Origin: a virus
Virus record (IMG/VR): IMGVR_UViG_3300017917_003277
Coordinates: 1 to 41,686 of that record
Direction: 5' to 3' (one strand)
DNA: 41,686 nucleotides
Shown here one piece after another: positions 23,090 to 32,390 of the stretch. Under the pieces are notes generated by a model. That model was not told the origin of the DNA. It was given only the letters and a program-made list of their open reading frames with translations, and did no database searches. Numbering within the stretch: the first letter of the stretch is position 1; every line of letters starts with the position of its first letter. The translations under genes were made by a program, and so were the position numbers.

Positions 23090-23106
23090 AATCACCCTTA
23101 TCTTTT
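23066..23106. terminator. Bidirectional terminator
   Basis: AGATAAGGG (23071-23079) pairs with CCCTTATCT (23095-23103), with A-rich left and T-rich right flanks, between convergent genes whose stops overlap. Confidence 0.75.
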
Positions 23107-23438
23107 AATATCATTTTACCCTTTTCAGTTAAAAAAAACATTTCTTCAGTATTATCATCTTCATATGAATTTATTAAACCTTTCGATTTTAATTCATATA
23201 AAATGGTACCAGCAACAATTTCCTTTAAAAGTTTATCAAATTCCTCCTCGGTAAAAATTTCATCTTCATTCAAATCGACATCACCATTTATAAATTTTTC
23301 AGTCAACATATCGGATATACGAATCTTAGCATAATCAGTAACCTCAATTTCGTAGTCCTCAAAGAATTTATTTTCGATTAAACTCTCAATAATTTCTTCT
23401 GTCCTTTCAATTACAATTGGTTGGTAAATTTTTGGCAT
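23082..23438 (-). CDS. Hypothetical acidic protein, 118 aa
   Basis: Acidic and helical (TEEIIESLIENKFFEDYEIEV; LNEDEIFTEEEFDKLLKEIV). The C-terminal ~45 residues (ILYELKSKGLINSYEDDNTE, FFLTEKGKMIL) resemble the recognition helix and wing of winged-helix proteins, in which LTEKG is a common ending. It may be a small transcription-associated protein, but the match is short. It converges with the 22748 gene and overlaps it by 8 bases at the terminator. Confidence 0.5.
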   Translation of the reverse strand: MPKIYQPIVIERTEEIIESLIENKFFEDYEIEVTDYAKIRISDMLTEKFINGDVDLNEDEIFTEEEFDKLLKEIVAGTILYELKSKGLINSYEDDNTEEMFFLTEKGKMILKDKGDFI

Positions 23439-23546
23439 GTCTATTGTTATTTTCTTAATAAAAGATACGAAAAAAGAATCAATAAAAAAAATTATTAGTT
23501 GAAATTATCGATATTTTTTTTTATATTATGGTATAATTAAAATATA

Positions 23547-24797
23547 ATGGGTAATAACAAAATTTTCATTCAGATTGCATCCTATAGAGATCCGCAATTA
23601 GTTCCAACAATAAAAGATTGTATAAAAAACGCAAAATATCCTGAAAATTTAGTATTTTCAATTGCATGGCAACGTTCACTTGAAGACGAATGGGATAATT
23701 TAGACGAATTTAAGGATGATGAGAGATTTAAAATCTTAGACATCAATTATAAAGATTCAAAAGGTGCGTGTTGGGCAAGAAACGCTTTACAGCAACAATA
23801 CAATGACGAAGAATATACACTACAATTAGATTCACACCACAGATTTGTTGAAAATTGGGATGAGGAGTTAATTTTAATGTATAATCAATTAGTTGAATTG
23901 GGACATAAAAAACCACTACTAACAGGATATGTATCTTCTTTTGATCCTGAAAATGATCCAGCAGCTAGAATTGAGGCTCCTTGGAAAATGAACTTTGATA
24001 GATTTATTCCTGAAGGTGCGGTCTTTTTTCTTCCAGCAACAATTGACGATTATAAAGAAAGAATACAACCAGTTCCTGCAAGATTTTATTCTGCACATTT
24101 TGCGTTTACCACTGGTAAGTTTGCGGTTGAGGTTCCTCACGACCCCGAATATTATTTTCACGGAGAGGAGATATCAATCGCAGTAAGAGCTTATACTCAT
24201 GGATATGATTTATTTCACCCACACAAAGTGATTGTTTGGCACGAATATACTCGTAAGGGTAGAAAAAAACAATGGGATGATGATAAACAATGGGTAACCA
24301 AGAACGTAAACTGTCACAAAAGAAATAGAAAACTATTTGAGATGGATGGTGAGAAAAAGGATATTGACTTTGGAATATATGATTTTGGCACTGAAAGAAC
24401 ATTAGAAGATTATGAGAGGTATGCGGGAATTTCTTTTAAGAAAAGAGCAGTACAAAAATATACGGTGGATAATAATTTAGCGCCTAATCCACCATTATAT
24501 GGAGAAGAATTTGAAAAATCATTCCTATCAATTTTCAAACACTGTATTGATGTGACGTATGATAGAGTACCTGAAGATGATTATGAATTTTGGGTTGTAG
24601 CATTTCATGATGAAAATGACGAAACGTTGTTTAGAAAAGACGCTGATAAAGATGAAATAAGAAGAATGAAGAATGACCCTGACGGATATTGTAAAGTTTG
24701 GAGAGATTTTACTGTTGAGAAAAAACCTAAATATTGGGTTATTTGGCCCTATAGCACATCAAAAGGTTGGTGTGAAAGATTAAATGGAGATTTATAA
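23547..24797 (+). CDS. GlcNAc-transferase-family glycosyltransferase
   Basis: A 416-residue protein. The N-terminus IFIQIASYRDPQLVPTIKDC and the following Cys/aromatic pattern match the GlcNAc family (PF11397, related to Skp1 hydroxyproline GlcNAc-transferases). A nucleotide-sugar metal site is visible as YTLQLDSHHRF (D-S-H, the family's DxD variant), followed by ARIEAPWKMNF and HGEEISIAVRAYTHGYDLF, typical of the acceptor-side half. The C-terminal ~100 residues are extra. It transfers a sugar, probably GlcNAc, to protein or glycan. First gene of a nine-kilobase sugar-transfer operon with overlapping stops and starts. Confidence 0.75.
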   Translation: MGNNKIFIQIASYRDPQLVPTIKDCIKNAKYPENLVFSIAWQRSLEDEWDNLDEFKDDERFKILDINYKDSKGACWARNALQQQYNDEEYTLQLDSHHRFVENWDEELILMYNQLVELGHKKPLLTGYVSSFDPENDPAARIEAPWKMNFDRFIPEGAVFFLPATIDDYKERIQPVPARFYSAHFAFTTGKFAVEVPHDPEYYFHGEEISIAVRAYTHGYDLFHPHKVIVWHEYTRKGRKKQWDDDKQWVTKNVNCHKRNRKLFEMDGEKKDIDFGIYDFGTERTLEDYERYAGISFKKRAVQKYTVDNNLAPNPPLYGEEFEKSFLSIFKHCIDVTYDRVPEDDYEFWVVAFHDENDETLFRKDADKDEIRRMKNDPDGYCKVWRDFTVEKKPKYWVIWPYSTSKGWCERLNGDL

Positions 24798-25615
24798 TGA
24801 AAGGAAATATAATATTAGAAACATGGTTTGAAACGGGATTAGGTGATTTTTATGCCTGTTTACTCTCATTAAAAGAAGGATATGATAAATTCATTTCAAT
24901 GGGTTATGAGGTTGATGTAAGAATCAATTCTAAGGTTTCCCGATATGGTAATATTGATGTTCAAAATAAATTGATTGAAGATTGTTTTGATTTTAATCTT
25001 TTTAATAATAAAATTACTTTAAATAATCCGATTGATGGTGAATATACGAAAATAAGTACAATCGCATATGCATATAACATTTACATCCATAATAACGTTG
25101 AGGATATCGATGAAATTAAATCGATAGATTTATACGGTTATTCGGTTGAGAATGTGGCAAAGGGTGGACCATATCCTACAGATGTTAATAGAAATAAAAT
25201 GTTATTTAATGATAAATTTTTAAATGAAATTGAAAGAATAGTGAAACCTTTCGATAAATTTATAATAATTCATTTAAGATATTCGGACGACCACGTTGCA
25301 ACAGAAAATGATATTAATCAAATAACACAACTTATTATTGATATAAACAATAAGGATAGTAAAATAAAAATATTGTTATCATGTGACCTCAAGGAAATAA
25401 ACGATATACGAGTTGATGGTGTTGAGATGATTACGTTTAACTATGAAGTTACAAATCAATATGATAGGATGAAAAGAGATTTACTAAATATGTGTATGTT
25501 TGCATATTGTGATAAATTATATACAAGAACAATAAATTGGTCTAATTACCAAACATTAGGTTTAATGCACAATATAAATGGTAAGTCATATGAAGATTAC
25601 ATTGAAAAAATATAA
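24797..25615 (+). CDS. Putative GT-B-type glycosyltransferase
   Basis: A 272-residue protein. ETGLGDFYACLLSLKEGYD near the start resembles the acceptor-side loop of GT-B enzymes, and FDKFIIIHLRYSDDH resembles the H-x-R-x-x-D donor motif of fucosyltransferase-like folds. IKILLSCDLKEIND then fits a Rossmann strand-turn. The C-terminal TRTINWSNYQTLGLMHN would be near the nucleotide site. The family is not certain; position inside the operon (start overlapping the preceding stop, TAATG) supports a sugar-transfer role. Confidence 0.5.
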   Translation: MKGNIILETWFETGLGDFYACLLSLKEGYDKFISMGYEVDVRINSKVSRYGNIDVQNKLIEDCFDFNLFNNKITLNNPIDGEYTKISTIAYAYNIYIHNNVEDIDEIKSIDLYGYSVENVAKGGPYPTDVNRNKMLFNDKFLNEIERIVKPFDKFIIIHLRYSDDHVATENDINQITQLIIDINNKDSKIKILLSCDLKEINDIRVDGVEMITFNYEVTNQYDRMKRDLLNMCMFAYCDKLYTRTINWSNYQTLGLMHNINGKSYEDYIEKI

Positions 25616-25617
25616 TA

Positions 25618-26361
25618 ATGCATAAAAAATATACAATTGTCATAACAACATTCTCTAAAAGATTTGATTTGGTTACAAATTTAATAACACAAATTAGAGA
25701 GGTGACAACTAATCCAATAATTCTAACAATTAATGGAGAGAAAAATGGAGTATTAAATGAGAAATATAGAAAAGATATTTTGAGTTTTTGTGTTAAGTTT
25801 GATTCTATTTATCCAGTTTTTTTTACAGAAATACGGTCATTATCTAAATTATGGAATGTTGGAACTATGAATTCAAATTTAGATGATGTATTAATATTAA
25901 ATGATGACATTAAAATATTAAACAATGATTTTTTTAATCAATGTGATGAAATCCTTAAAGAAGATGTGAAAATGGTGTTATTCAATAATAGTTTTTCACA
26001 TTTTTTTGTAAATAAGATTTTTTTAAATGAAATTGGTTATTTTGATGAACGTCTATTGGGGTTTGGTTGGGAGGATACAGATATGTGGATGAGGTATAAG
26101 GAATTAACGGGAGAAAGAATAAAAATAGTTAATACCACATCAATTTATAATGAATCATCAGATTTAATATATGACGATGTTAAAACCACGTGGGGAAAAT
26201 ATTCCTCATATAATTATGAATATATAAAAACAAAATATAGTAATCCGGGTGCTGAGAGGTACATGTGTGGTAAAAAATTAAAAGAAGAAATCAATCCATA
26301 TCCCACAGAATCCTATTTCTTAAATGACAAAAATTTAATTTTTAATAATGAAAATAATTGA
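25618..26361 (+). CDS. GT-A (family 2-like) glycosyltransferase
   Basis: A 247-residue protein. YTIVITTFSKRFDLVTNLIT is the typical GT2 opening strand. SLSKLWNVGTMNSNLDDVLI ends in LNDDIKI, the DxD-equivalent for metal and UDP-sugar. GYFDERLLGFGWEDTDMWMRY carries the catalytic ED region of GT2 enzymes. The C-terminus has a short tail around MCGKKLKEE. It starts two bases after the preceding stop and its end overlaps the next start by 14 bases. Donor and acceptor are unknown. Confidence 0.75.
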   Translation: MHKKYTIVITTFSKRFDLVTNLITQIREVTTNPIILTINGEKNGVLNEKYRKDILSFCVKFDSIYPVFFTEIRSLSKLWNVGTMNSNLDDVLILNDDIKILNNDFFNQCDEILKEDVKMVLFNNSFSHFFVNKIFLNEIGYFDERLLGFGWEDTDMWMRYKELTGERIKIVNTTSIYNESSDLIYDDVKTTWGKYSSYNYEYIKTKYSNPGAERYMCGKKLKEEINPYPTESYFLNDKNLIFNNENN

Positions 26362-27103
26362 CACTTTTCTTTTTTATAATGAGTTGAAAATGCTCAAATT
26401 TAGATTAACAGAACTTAATGAACATGTTGATTATTTTGTTTTGGTTGAAATGACTAAAACTCATGCTGGAAATGATAAAGAATTATATTATGAATTAAAT
26501 AAACATGAGTTTGAGGAATTTAATCACAAGATTATTCATGTTGTTGTGACTCCATCAGAAAATATGTCGGCTTGGCAAAGAGAAAATTTTCAAAGAAATT
26601 CAATATTACTTGGTTTAGACAAATTAAATCTAAATGATGACGATGTTATCATGATACATGATGCGGATGAAATACCCGATATTGAAAGTATAGTAATTTA
26701 TGATATCACTACAATCAAAAAAGGGTTAAGAAGTCAATTAGAGACATACTACTATAATTTACACAATAAAATAGAAGATTTACATCCTTCTGGTGTTGTA
26801 TGTACATATGATAGATTTAAAAATAATGATACACCACAAAATTTAAGAAATAATTGGAACATTTTTAATCATACATATAAGGGATGGCATTTTAGTTATT
26901 TTGGTGATGAGTATTTTATATCTAACAAAATAAAGAATTTTGCACATCAAGAGTATAATGATGAATTTTACACCGATTTAAATAGAATAAAAAATATGGT
27001 GGAGAGTAATAAAGATTTATATGATAGAGAAAAGGAAAACTCTTACATGAAAAAAGTCGAATTATCCAATTATCTACCTAAAAATTATAAAATGTTACAA
27101 TAA
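26348..27103 (+). CDS. Glycosyltransferase family 17
   Basis: A 251-residue protein. The start IIDTFLFYNELKMLKFRLTE, the motif VDYFVLVEMTKTHAG, the WQRENFQRNSI segment and DDDVIMIHDADEIPD match GT17 (beta-1,4-N-acetylglucosaminyltransferase type), with the DADEIP as metal and donor site. The later GWHFSYFGDEYFI is also typical of the family. It would add GlcNAc to a mannose or similar acceptor. Bacterial and viral members are common in surface-glycan clusters. Its stop overlaps the next start (TAATG). Confidence 0.85.
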   Translation: MKIIDTFLFYNELKMLKFRLTELNEHVDYFVLVEMTKTHAGNDKELYYELNKHEFEEFNHKIIHVVVTPSENMSAWQRENFQRNSILLGLDKLNLNDDDVIMIHDADEIPDIESIVIYDITTIKKGLRSQLETYYYNLHNKIEDLHPSGVVCTYDRFKNNDTPQNLRNNWNIFNHTYKGWHFSYFGDEYFISNKIKNFAHQEYNDEFYTDLNRIKNMVESNKDLYDREKENSYMKKVELSNYLPKNYKMLQ

Positions 27104-28095
27104 TGAAACAAACAATAAAAATATCAAGAAGTGGTTTTCCTGGAGTTGGTAATTTCTCGTGGATGAATTATTTCTTTAATGTGTTATCTTTGAAATATGA
27201 TGTTGTTATTACATCTGAAAATCCTGACATCGTGTTTTATAGTAATTTACATTATAATGAAGGGGAGTATGATTATTACACAAAACAAACCATAAAAGGA
27301 TTACATGAATATGGAGAAAATGTAAAGAAAGTGTTTATAAGTGGCGAAGCTAGTCCTGGTTATCATGGAAGATTATCAAATAATCACTATTGTTTGGGTT
27401 ATGAACATATCAATCATCAAAATTATTTGAGGTTCCCAACATATGTGTTAGACGCCTTTGTGTTACATAATGAAGGAGGCCTGTTTGATAGTCCATTTGG
27501 ATGGTTGACCTCAAAAAGAGATGTTGAACTGATTATATCCAAGAAAAAACATTTTTGTTCTGTTGTACAATCAAGTGTAAATGATGATAGAGGTAAATTA
27601 TATGACGAAATCATAAAAAACCATTACATTAAATCTTCAGGCCCGTGGAGAGGAACCGTAGGTGCTGATGAGACACTAAATTATCACAAATATCATAATT
27701 ACTCAAATCCCGATTACATGGGTAAAATAGACGGATTAGTTTATAGAGATAAGATTAAATTTTTCGAAGACTCCCATTTTAATATTGCATTTCAATATAC
27801 AAATACCATAGATTTAACACAAGAAAAAATAATACATGCATATGCAGGAGATTCAATACCGGTTTTCTATGGTAACTCAAACATTTTAAAAGAAGGATTT
27901 AATCCTAACGCATTTGTAAATGGTCATAGCTTTGAATCATTTGCCGATGTTGCTAATTTTATGGATGAGATATATAATGACAAAAATAAACTCAAAGAAA
28001 TGTATTCTGAACCGTTTTTTGTGAATAATGAATTACCTATTTATTTTAACGAGGAATATTTACTTTCTTTTTTTGAAAAAATCATAAATGACTAA
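27103..28095 (+). CDS. GT10 alpha-1,3-fucosyltransferase-like protein
   Basis: A 330-residue protein. The central and C-terminal pieces match GT10: FISGEASPGYHG as the acceptor loop, KKHFCSVVQSSVNDDRGKLYDEI, the KIKFFEDSHFNIAFQYTN segment equivalent to the conserved YKF-x-x-x-x-EN motif, and YVTEK-like DLTQEKIIHAYAGDSIPVFYG. These residues bind GDP-fucose. By family it would transfer fucose, but donor use should be treated as inferred. Overlaps the next gene by 8 bases. Confidence 0.8.
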   Translation: MKQTIKISRSGFPGVGNFSWMNYFFNVLSLKYDVVITSENPDIVFYSNLHYNEGEYDYYTKQTIKGLHEYGENVKKVFISGEASPGYHGRLSNNHYCLGYEHINHQNYLRFPTYVLDAFVLHNEGGLFDSPFGWLTSKRDVELIISKKKHFCSVVQSSVNDDRGKLYDEIIKNHYIKSSGPWRGTVGADETLNYHKYHNYSNPDYMGKIDGLVYRDKIKFFEDSHFNIAFQYTNTIDLTQEKIIHAYAGDSIPVFYGNSNILKEGFNPNAFVNGHSFESFADVANFMDEIYNDKNKLKEMYSEPFFVNNELPIYFNEEYLLSFFEKIIND

Positions 28096-28759
28096 AGGAA
28101 AAATATCTTTCTCACTATATGGTGGGCATGACAAATATAATGTGGGAGCAATAAAAAATTTTGATTTGTGTAAGAAATACTTACCTGATTGGGATGTACA
28201 TTTTTTTGCACATACTCACATGACAAATATGGAGTTGATGGGTAAATTAGAATCGGAGGGTGCAATTGTTAATGTTATGGATGGAATCACAATATCCGGT
28301 AGAGAATCTACATTTTTTCCAATGTTTTGGAGATTTTTTACTTTTTTTGATGATGTACCATCAATTTCAAGGGATTTAGATTCCAGAATGACATTAAGAG
28401 AATCGGAATATATTAGAAAATGGGAAGAAAATGATAAATCAATTTTTATCATTAGAGATCACCCATGGCACTCCTTAGTACCAGGAGGTTTGGTAGGTAT
28501 GAAAAATATAGGTGATGAGTTTAAATTATATTTTGAAAATTATATGATTAATGGGGGAACAGGATATGGGGACGACCAAGAGATGTTATCGAATTTTGTA
28601 ACTAATCACGGTGAGGATGATACTTTTAAATGTATTTTTGGTAATGAGAATTACATACAAAGAGATGATAAAGAGTTCTTTATTGGTATTCAATTAAATG
28701 AAAATGATGAACCAGAATCACCAGTAGCAATAAAGTATTTAAAAGAAATTGGTTACTAA
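28088..28759 (+). CDS. Putative GT-A glycosyltransferase
   Basis: A 223-residue protein. KISFSLYGGHDKYNVGAIKN opens a Rossmann-like half. FFTFFDDVPSISRDLDSRMT contains D-L-D as a candidate DxD metal motif, flanked by the WRFF segment usual before it. GGTGYGDDQEMLSNFV resembles the GxxxxDQxxL helix of GT8- or GT34-like enzymes. IIRDHPWHSLVPGG is a further conserved-looking region. No exact family can be named. It is fully embedded in the operon, overlapping the gene before it and coupled to the one after. Confidence 0.55.
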   Translation: MTKGKISFSLYGGHDKYNVGAIKNFDLCKKYLPDWDVHFFAHTHMTNMELMGKLESEGAIVNVMDGITISGRESTFFPMFWRFFTFFDDVPSISRDLDSRMTLRESEYIRKWEENDKSIFIIRDHPWHSLVPGGLVGMKNIGDEFKLYFENYMINGGTGYGDDQEMLSNFVTNHGEDDTFKCIFGNENYIQRDDKEFFIGIQLNENDEPESPVAIKYLKEIGY

Positions 28760-29496
28760 TGGAAAATGTGATGTTCTGCTCATTGGCAGTAGGTGAAAGT
28801 TATTTAAGGAATTTTATTGATTTATGTAATGAAAAAAGAAAAAAGGACAATTCCAAAAGTTTGGCGGTTACAGATAAGGATACCTTTGAATTACTTTCCG
28901 ATTTAATTAAAGAAAACGACCATATCGAATATGTGGTAATAGAAGATAACTACGTAATTAATGAATGGCCGTTAGGATTTAATTTTAATTTAAAACATTT
29001 ACCAATTAAACATTCAATAAAAGAAGGTATCGATTTTATCATTTATATTGATTCTGACTTTAGAATAATCGATGGGTATCACCCAAATAAATTCAAAAAT
29101 TTATTTAACCAAATGGTTTCTAATGATATTGATTATGTTTTTGAAAGACCGTATTTTATTAGTCACGGTAAGCAACATCATCATGACAATTTTTGGAGAC
29201 ACAAAATTGAACCGTACGGTTTAATGGAAACATCCAAATATGATGATTACCATGTATGTAATGAACAATTTTTGGTATTTAGAAATTCAAATAAAATGAC
29301 TATATTTTCAGAAAGATGGGAAGAGTTATATTGGAAATCTATTAAGTTAAATGTATGGACATTTGCTGAGGGTTTGGAAATTGGAATGGCTTCAGCAGAT
29401 GCTGAAATGAAATTCGATTTTAACCTTTTTAGAGGAACACTAAATAACTGTTTTCAATTTAATGATAAAAGTGGAAATTTACACACAAGATTTTAA
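28759..29496 (+). CDS. Putative GT-A glycosyltransferase
   Basis: A 245-residue protein. FIIYIDSDFRIIDGY carries a D-S-D metal motif at the end of a hydrophobic strand, as in GT6- and GT8-type enzymes, and NEQFLVFRNSNKMTIF plus FSERWEELYW fits the acceptor-side region. The HGKQHHHDNFWRHKIEP stretch is unusually His-rich. The stop is followed after one base by the next gene. Donor unknown. Confidence 0.55.
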   Translation: MENVMFCSLAVGESYLRNFIDLCNEKRKKDNSKSLAVTDKDTFELLSDLIKENDHIEYVVIEDNYVINEWPLGFNFNLKHLPIKHSIKEGIDFIIYIDSDFRIIDGYHPNKFKNLFNQMVSNDIDYVFERPYFISHGKQHHHDNFWRHKIEPYGLMETSKYDDYHVCNEQFLVFRNSNKMTIFSERWEELYWKSIKLNVWTFAEGLEIGMASADAEMKFDFNLFRGTLNNCFQFNDKSGNLHTRF

Positions 29497-29497
29497 T

Positions 29498-30136
29498 ATG
29501 GATATAAGTAAAAATATAACAAGGTTTAATAAGTTAGATGAAAGTGATAGTCTATCCGCTTATCTTGGACACACAGCACAGCAATCACATAATGTATATC
29601 AAGTCTTTAGAGATTTTTTAGAAGAAATTAAACCAAGTAGAATTTTAGAAATTGGAACTGCGTTAGGTGGATTCACTCAATTTTTAAATATTACAGTAAA
29701 AGATTTGGGATTAGAATGTCCAATCTTAACTTATGATATCTACAGAAAAGATTGGTACACCGAATTGATAAATAATGGTATTGATGTTAGAGTTGAGGAT
29801 GTGTTTCTTAATTCATATTCCGATGTTAAACAAGAAGTTAAAGATTATATAAAACAAGATGGAATTACATTAGTATTATGTGATGGTGGATATAAAATAG
29901 GTGAATTTAGATTACTATCTGAGTTAATAAAAAATGGGGATTATATTATGGCTCATGATTATTGTGAAAATAGTGAAAAATTCGAACGTGACATAAATAA
30001 AAAAATATGGAATTGGCACGAAATATCTGATTCGGATATTAAAGATTCATGTGAAAAAAATAATCTAAAACCATACAATAAAGAAAAATTTGATTCGGTT
30101 GTTTGGGTGTGTAAAATAAAAGAAAATGAACAATAA
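29498..30136 (+). CDS. Class I SAM methyltransferase (CmcI-like)
   Basis: The start at 29498 is chosen because it follows the preceding stop by one base, matching operon spacing; an upstream ATG at 29462 would add 12 residues. RILEIGTALGGFTQFLNI is SAM motif I (E-x-G-x-x-x-G-G). LTYDIYRKDW is the acidic motif II equivalent, and LVLCDGGYKIGEFRLLSEL plus GDYIMAHDYCENSEKF fits the CmcI/Methyltransf_24-like group. In a sugar cluster it most likely methylates a glycan hydroxyl, but small molecules are possible. Overlaps the next gene by 11 bases. Confidence 0.7.
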   Translation: MDISKNITRFNKLDESDSLSAYLGHTAQQSHNVYQVFRDFLEEIKPSRILEIGTALGGFTQFLNITVKDLGLECPILTYDIYRKDWYTELINNGIDVRVEDVFLNSYSDVKQEVKDYIKQDGITLVLCDGGYKIGEFRLLSELIKNGDYIMAHDYCENSEKFERDINKKIWNWHEISDSDIKDSCEKNNLKPYNKEKFDSVVWVCKIKENEQ

Positions 30137-31814
30137 TGTAACAATAGTTACTGGTTTATGGGATTTAGGTAGAGGTGAATTAGGTGGATGGGCAAAAAGA
30201 GATTTTTCATATTATAAAGAAAGATTTTTTGAAATGCTTAAATCAGATGTGAATATGGTTATATGGATTCCATCTGAATTAGAAAAAGAAGTAAGAGAAA
30301 TACGTAAGCCTGAAAACACAAAAATACATATAAAAGAAGTTGAGGACTTTAAAACTTGGTTTCCGTTTTTTGATAAATTACAAGAAATTAGAACAAATCC
30401 AAATTGGTATAATTTTGCAGGGTGGTTAGCAGAATCTCCACAAGCGGCATTAGAGTTTTATAACCCAATGATGATGTGTAAAATGTTCATGTTAAATGAC
30501 AGTGCAATTTTTGACACATTTAATACCGATTATTTCTTTTGGATTGATGGGGGTTTAACTAATACTGTTAATAAAGGTTATTTTTTACATGATAATGTCT
30601 TAGACAATTTAGATTATTATTGTAATGTTAATGATGATAAGTTTATTCATTTAAGTTATCCATATGAAGGTAATGATGAAATCCATGGTTTTGAGAGGAA
30701 GAAAATGGCGGAATATTGTAATACTGATTTTGTTAGATATGTTTCAAGAGGTGGGTTTTTTGGGGGATTAAAATCAAAGGTAAATCAAATGAATAATTTG
30801 TATTATAGTGTGTTACATAGCACCATTAATGCGGGTTATATGGGGGCAGATGAATGTTTATTTACAATCTTGTGTCATACACATCCAGATATGATACATA
30901 GATTTGAATTAGAAGGTAATGGACTTTGTTGGCCGTTTTTTGAAGAATTAAAGAATATAAAAAAAACTAAACCTTTAAAATCTAATGGTCAAAAACCAAT
31001 GATTAATATAAAGACTAGTCTTTATGTATTAACATATAATTCACCAAAACAATTTGAAACATTAATTAAATCTTTTGAGGAAGTTGAACCTAATTTTTTA
31101 TCAAAGACACAAAAATTCCTTTTAAATAATTCAACAGATAGAACTACCGATTCTGAATATTCTAAACTTTGTGAAACATATGGGTTTGAAGAAATAAAAA
31201 AAGATAACATTGGTATTTGTGGGGGCAGACAATTTATTGCAGAACATTTCGGTGAAAGTGATTCAGATTATTACATATTTTTTGAAGATGATATGTTCTT
31301 ACACCAAAACACTAAAGATATCTGTCCTTCTGGTTTTTTAAGATATAAGGATAACTTATATGAAAAAACATTAAAAATAATACATGAAAATAATTACGAT
31401 TTCTTAAAACTTTCATTTAGTGAATTTTATGGAAATAATTCAGTTCAATGGGCATGGTACAACGTATCACAAGATGTAAGAAATAAATTTTTTCCAAACA
31501 AAAGAAGATTACCCGTATCAGGACATGATCCAAATGCACCAAAAACACAATTTAAAAATATAAGAATTAGTGATGATATTACATACATCGATGGACAAGT
31601 ACATTATTGCAATTGGCCTATATGGATGTCAAAAGAAGGTAATCAAAAAATATTTTTAGATACGGTATGGGCACATCCTTTTGAGCAAACTTGGATGAGT
31701 CATGTTTTTCAAAAACAAATGGAAGATAAAATAAATGCTGCAGTTTTATTATTATCACCAATAAGACACAATAGATTTGATTTTTATCCTGGTGACCAAA
31801 GAAGAGAAAATTAA
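30126..31814 (+). CDS. HtrL/YibB-like domain fused to GT2-like glycosyltransferase
   Basis: A 562-residue protein with two halves. Residues ~1-280 match the HtrL_YibB family (TIVTGLWDLGRGELGGWAKR; NPMMMCKMFMLNDSAIFDTF; YFFWIDGGLTNTVN; FFGGLKSKVNQM), a putative GT-A fold found in LPS loci. Residues ~290-562 are a second GT-A domain (SLYVLTYNSPKQFETLIKSF; LNNSTDRTTDS; IGICGGRQFIAEHF; YIFFEDDMFLHQ with the ED-D metal motif). Bifunctional fusions of this kind suggest two consecutive sugar additions. Its end overlaps the following ATG. Confidence 0.75.
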   Translation: MNNNVTIVTGLWDLGRGELGGWAKRDFSYYKERFFEMLKSDVNMVIWIPSELEKEVREIRKPENTKIHIKEVEDFKTWFPFFDKLQEIRTNPNWYNFAGWLAESPQAALEFYNPMMMCKMFMLNDSAIFDTFNTDYFFWIDGGLTNTVNKGYFLHDNVLDNLDYYCNVNDDKFIHLSYPYEGNDEIHGFERKKMAEYCNTDFVRYVSRGGFFGGLKSKVNQMNNLYYSVLHSTINAGYMGADECLFTILCHTHPDMIHRFELEGNGLCWPFFEELKNIKKTKPLKSNGQKPMINIKTSLYVLTYNSPKQFETLIKSFEEVEPNFLSKTQKFLLNNSTDRTTDSEYSKLCETYGFEEIKKDNIGICGGRQFIAEHFGESDSDYYIFFEDDMFLHQNTKDICPSGFLRYKDNLYEKTLKIIHENNYDFLKLSFSEFYGNNSVQWAWYNVSQDVRNKFFPNKRRLPVSGHDPNAPKTQFKNIRISDDITYIDGQVHYCNWPIWMSKEGNQKIFLDTVWAHPFEQTWMSHVFQKQMEDKINAAVLLLSPIRHNRFDFYPGDQRREN

Positions 31815-32359
31815 TGGAACATTTTTATCAAAACATTGGAGAGAATTGGTTTACATATCCTAATCTTTACAGGGATATGGTTTATTTATTTGGTGATAAT
31901 TCACATTTTGTTGAGGTGGGTTCTTGGAGAGGTAGAAGTGCATCATATATGGGAGTTGAAATTATAAATTCAAAATACAAAATAAAATTTGATTGTGTAG
32001 ATACCTGGGAAGGTTCAATTGAACACACCGAACATGAACTAATTACAACATCTTCACTTTATAACGATTTTATTAAAAACGTAAGTCCTGTAATCGATGT
32101 CATAAACCCAATACGATTACCATCAAACCAAGCATCAAAATTATATGAAGATGAAAGTTTAGATTTTGTTTTTATTGATGCGGGACATGATTATGAAGAT
32201 GTTATTGATGATATTAAATGTTGGTTACCTAAAGTTAAAGTAGGTGGAATTTTGGCTGGACACGATTTTCATCATCCACCAATAGTTTTGGCGGTAAATG
32301 ATTCTTTAGGTGAAGGTAACTATGAAATAACTGAAAATTGTTGGTTATTTAAAAAATAA
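31814..32359 (+). CDS. Class I SAM methyltransferase
   Basis: A 181-residue protein. HFVEVGSWRGRSASYMGVEI is motif I with the E-x-G-x-x-x-G pattern. FDCVDTWEGSIEH is the acidic second strand, LDFVFIDAGHDYEDVIDDIK is motif IV (D-x-x-H), and KVGGILAGHDFHHPPI completes the Methyltransf_24-type core. The last gene of the glycan operon; a terminator follows at once. Target likely a sugar of the glycan built by its neighbours. Confidence 0.75.
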   Translation: MEHFYQNIGENWFTYPNLYRDMVYLFGDNSHFVEVGSWRGRSASYMGVEIINSKYKIKFDCVDTWEGSIEHTEHELITTSSLYNDFIKNVSPVIDVINPIRLPSNQASKLYEDESLDFVFIDAGHDYEDVIDDIKCWLPKVKVGGILAGHDFHHPPIVLAVNDSLGEGNYEITENCWLFKK

Positions 32360-32390
32360 AAAACCTCCAATTAGGAGGGTTTCTTTTTTT
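32360..32390. terminator. Bidirectional terminator
   Basis: AAACCTCC / GGAGGGTTT stem with a short AATTA loop, followed by a pyrimidine T-rich run. It ends the glycan operon and overlaps the stop of the convergent small gene. Confidence 0.8.

Noticed and set aside
23547-32359. DNA base-glycosylation system
   Set aside because: No hydroxymethylase, modified-nucleotide synthase or DNA-binding feature is seen in the cluster; the enzymes look like protein or glycan modifiers.
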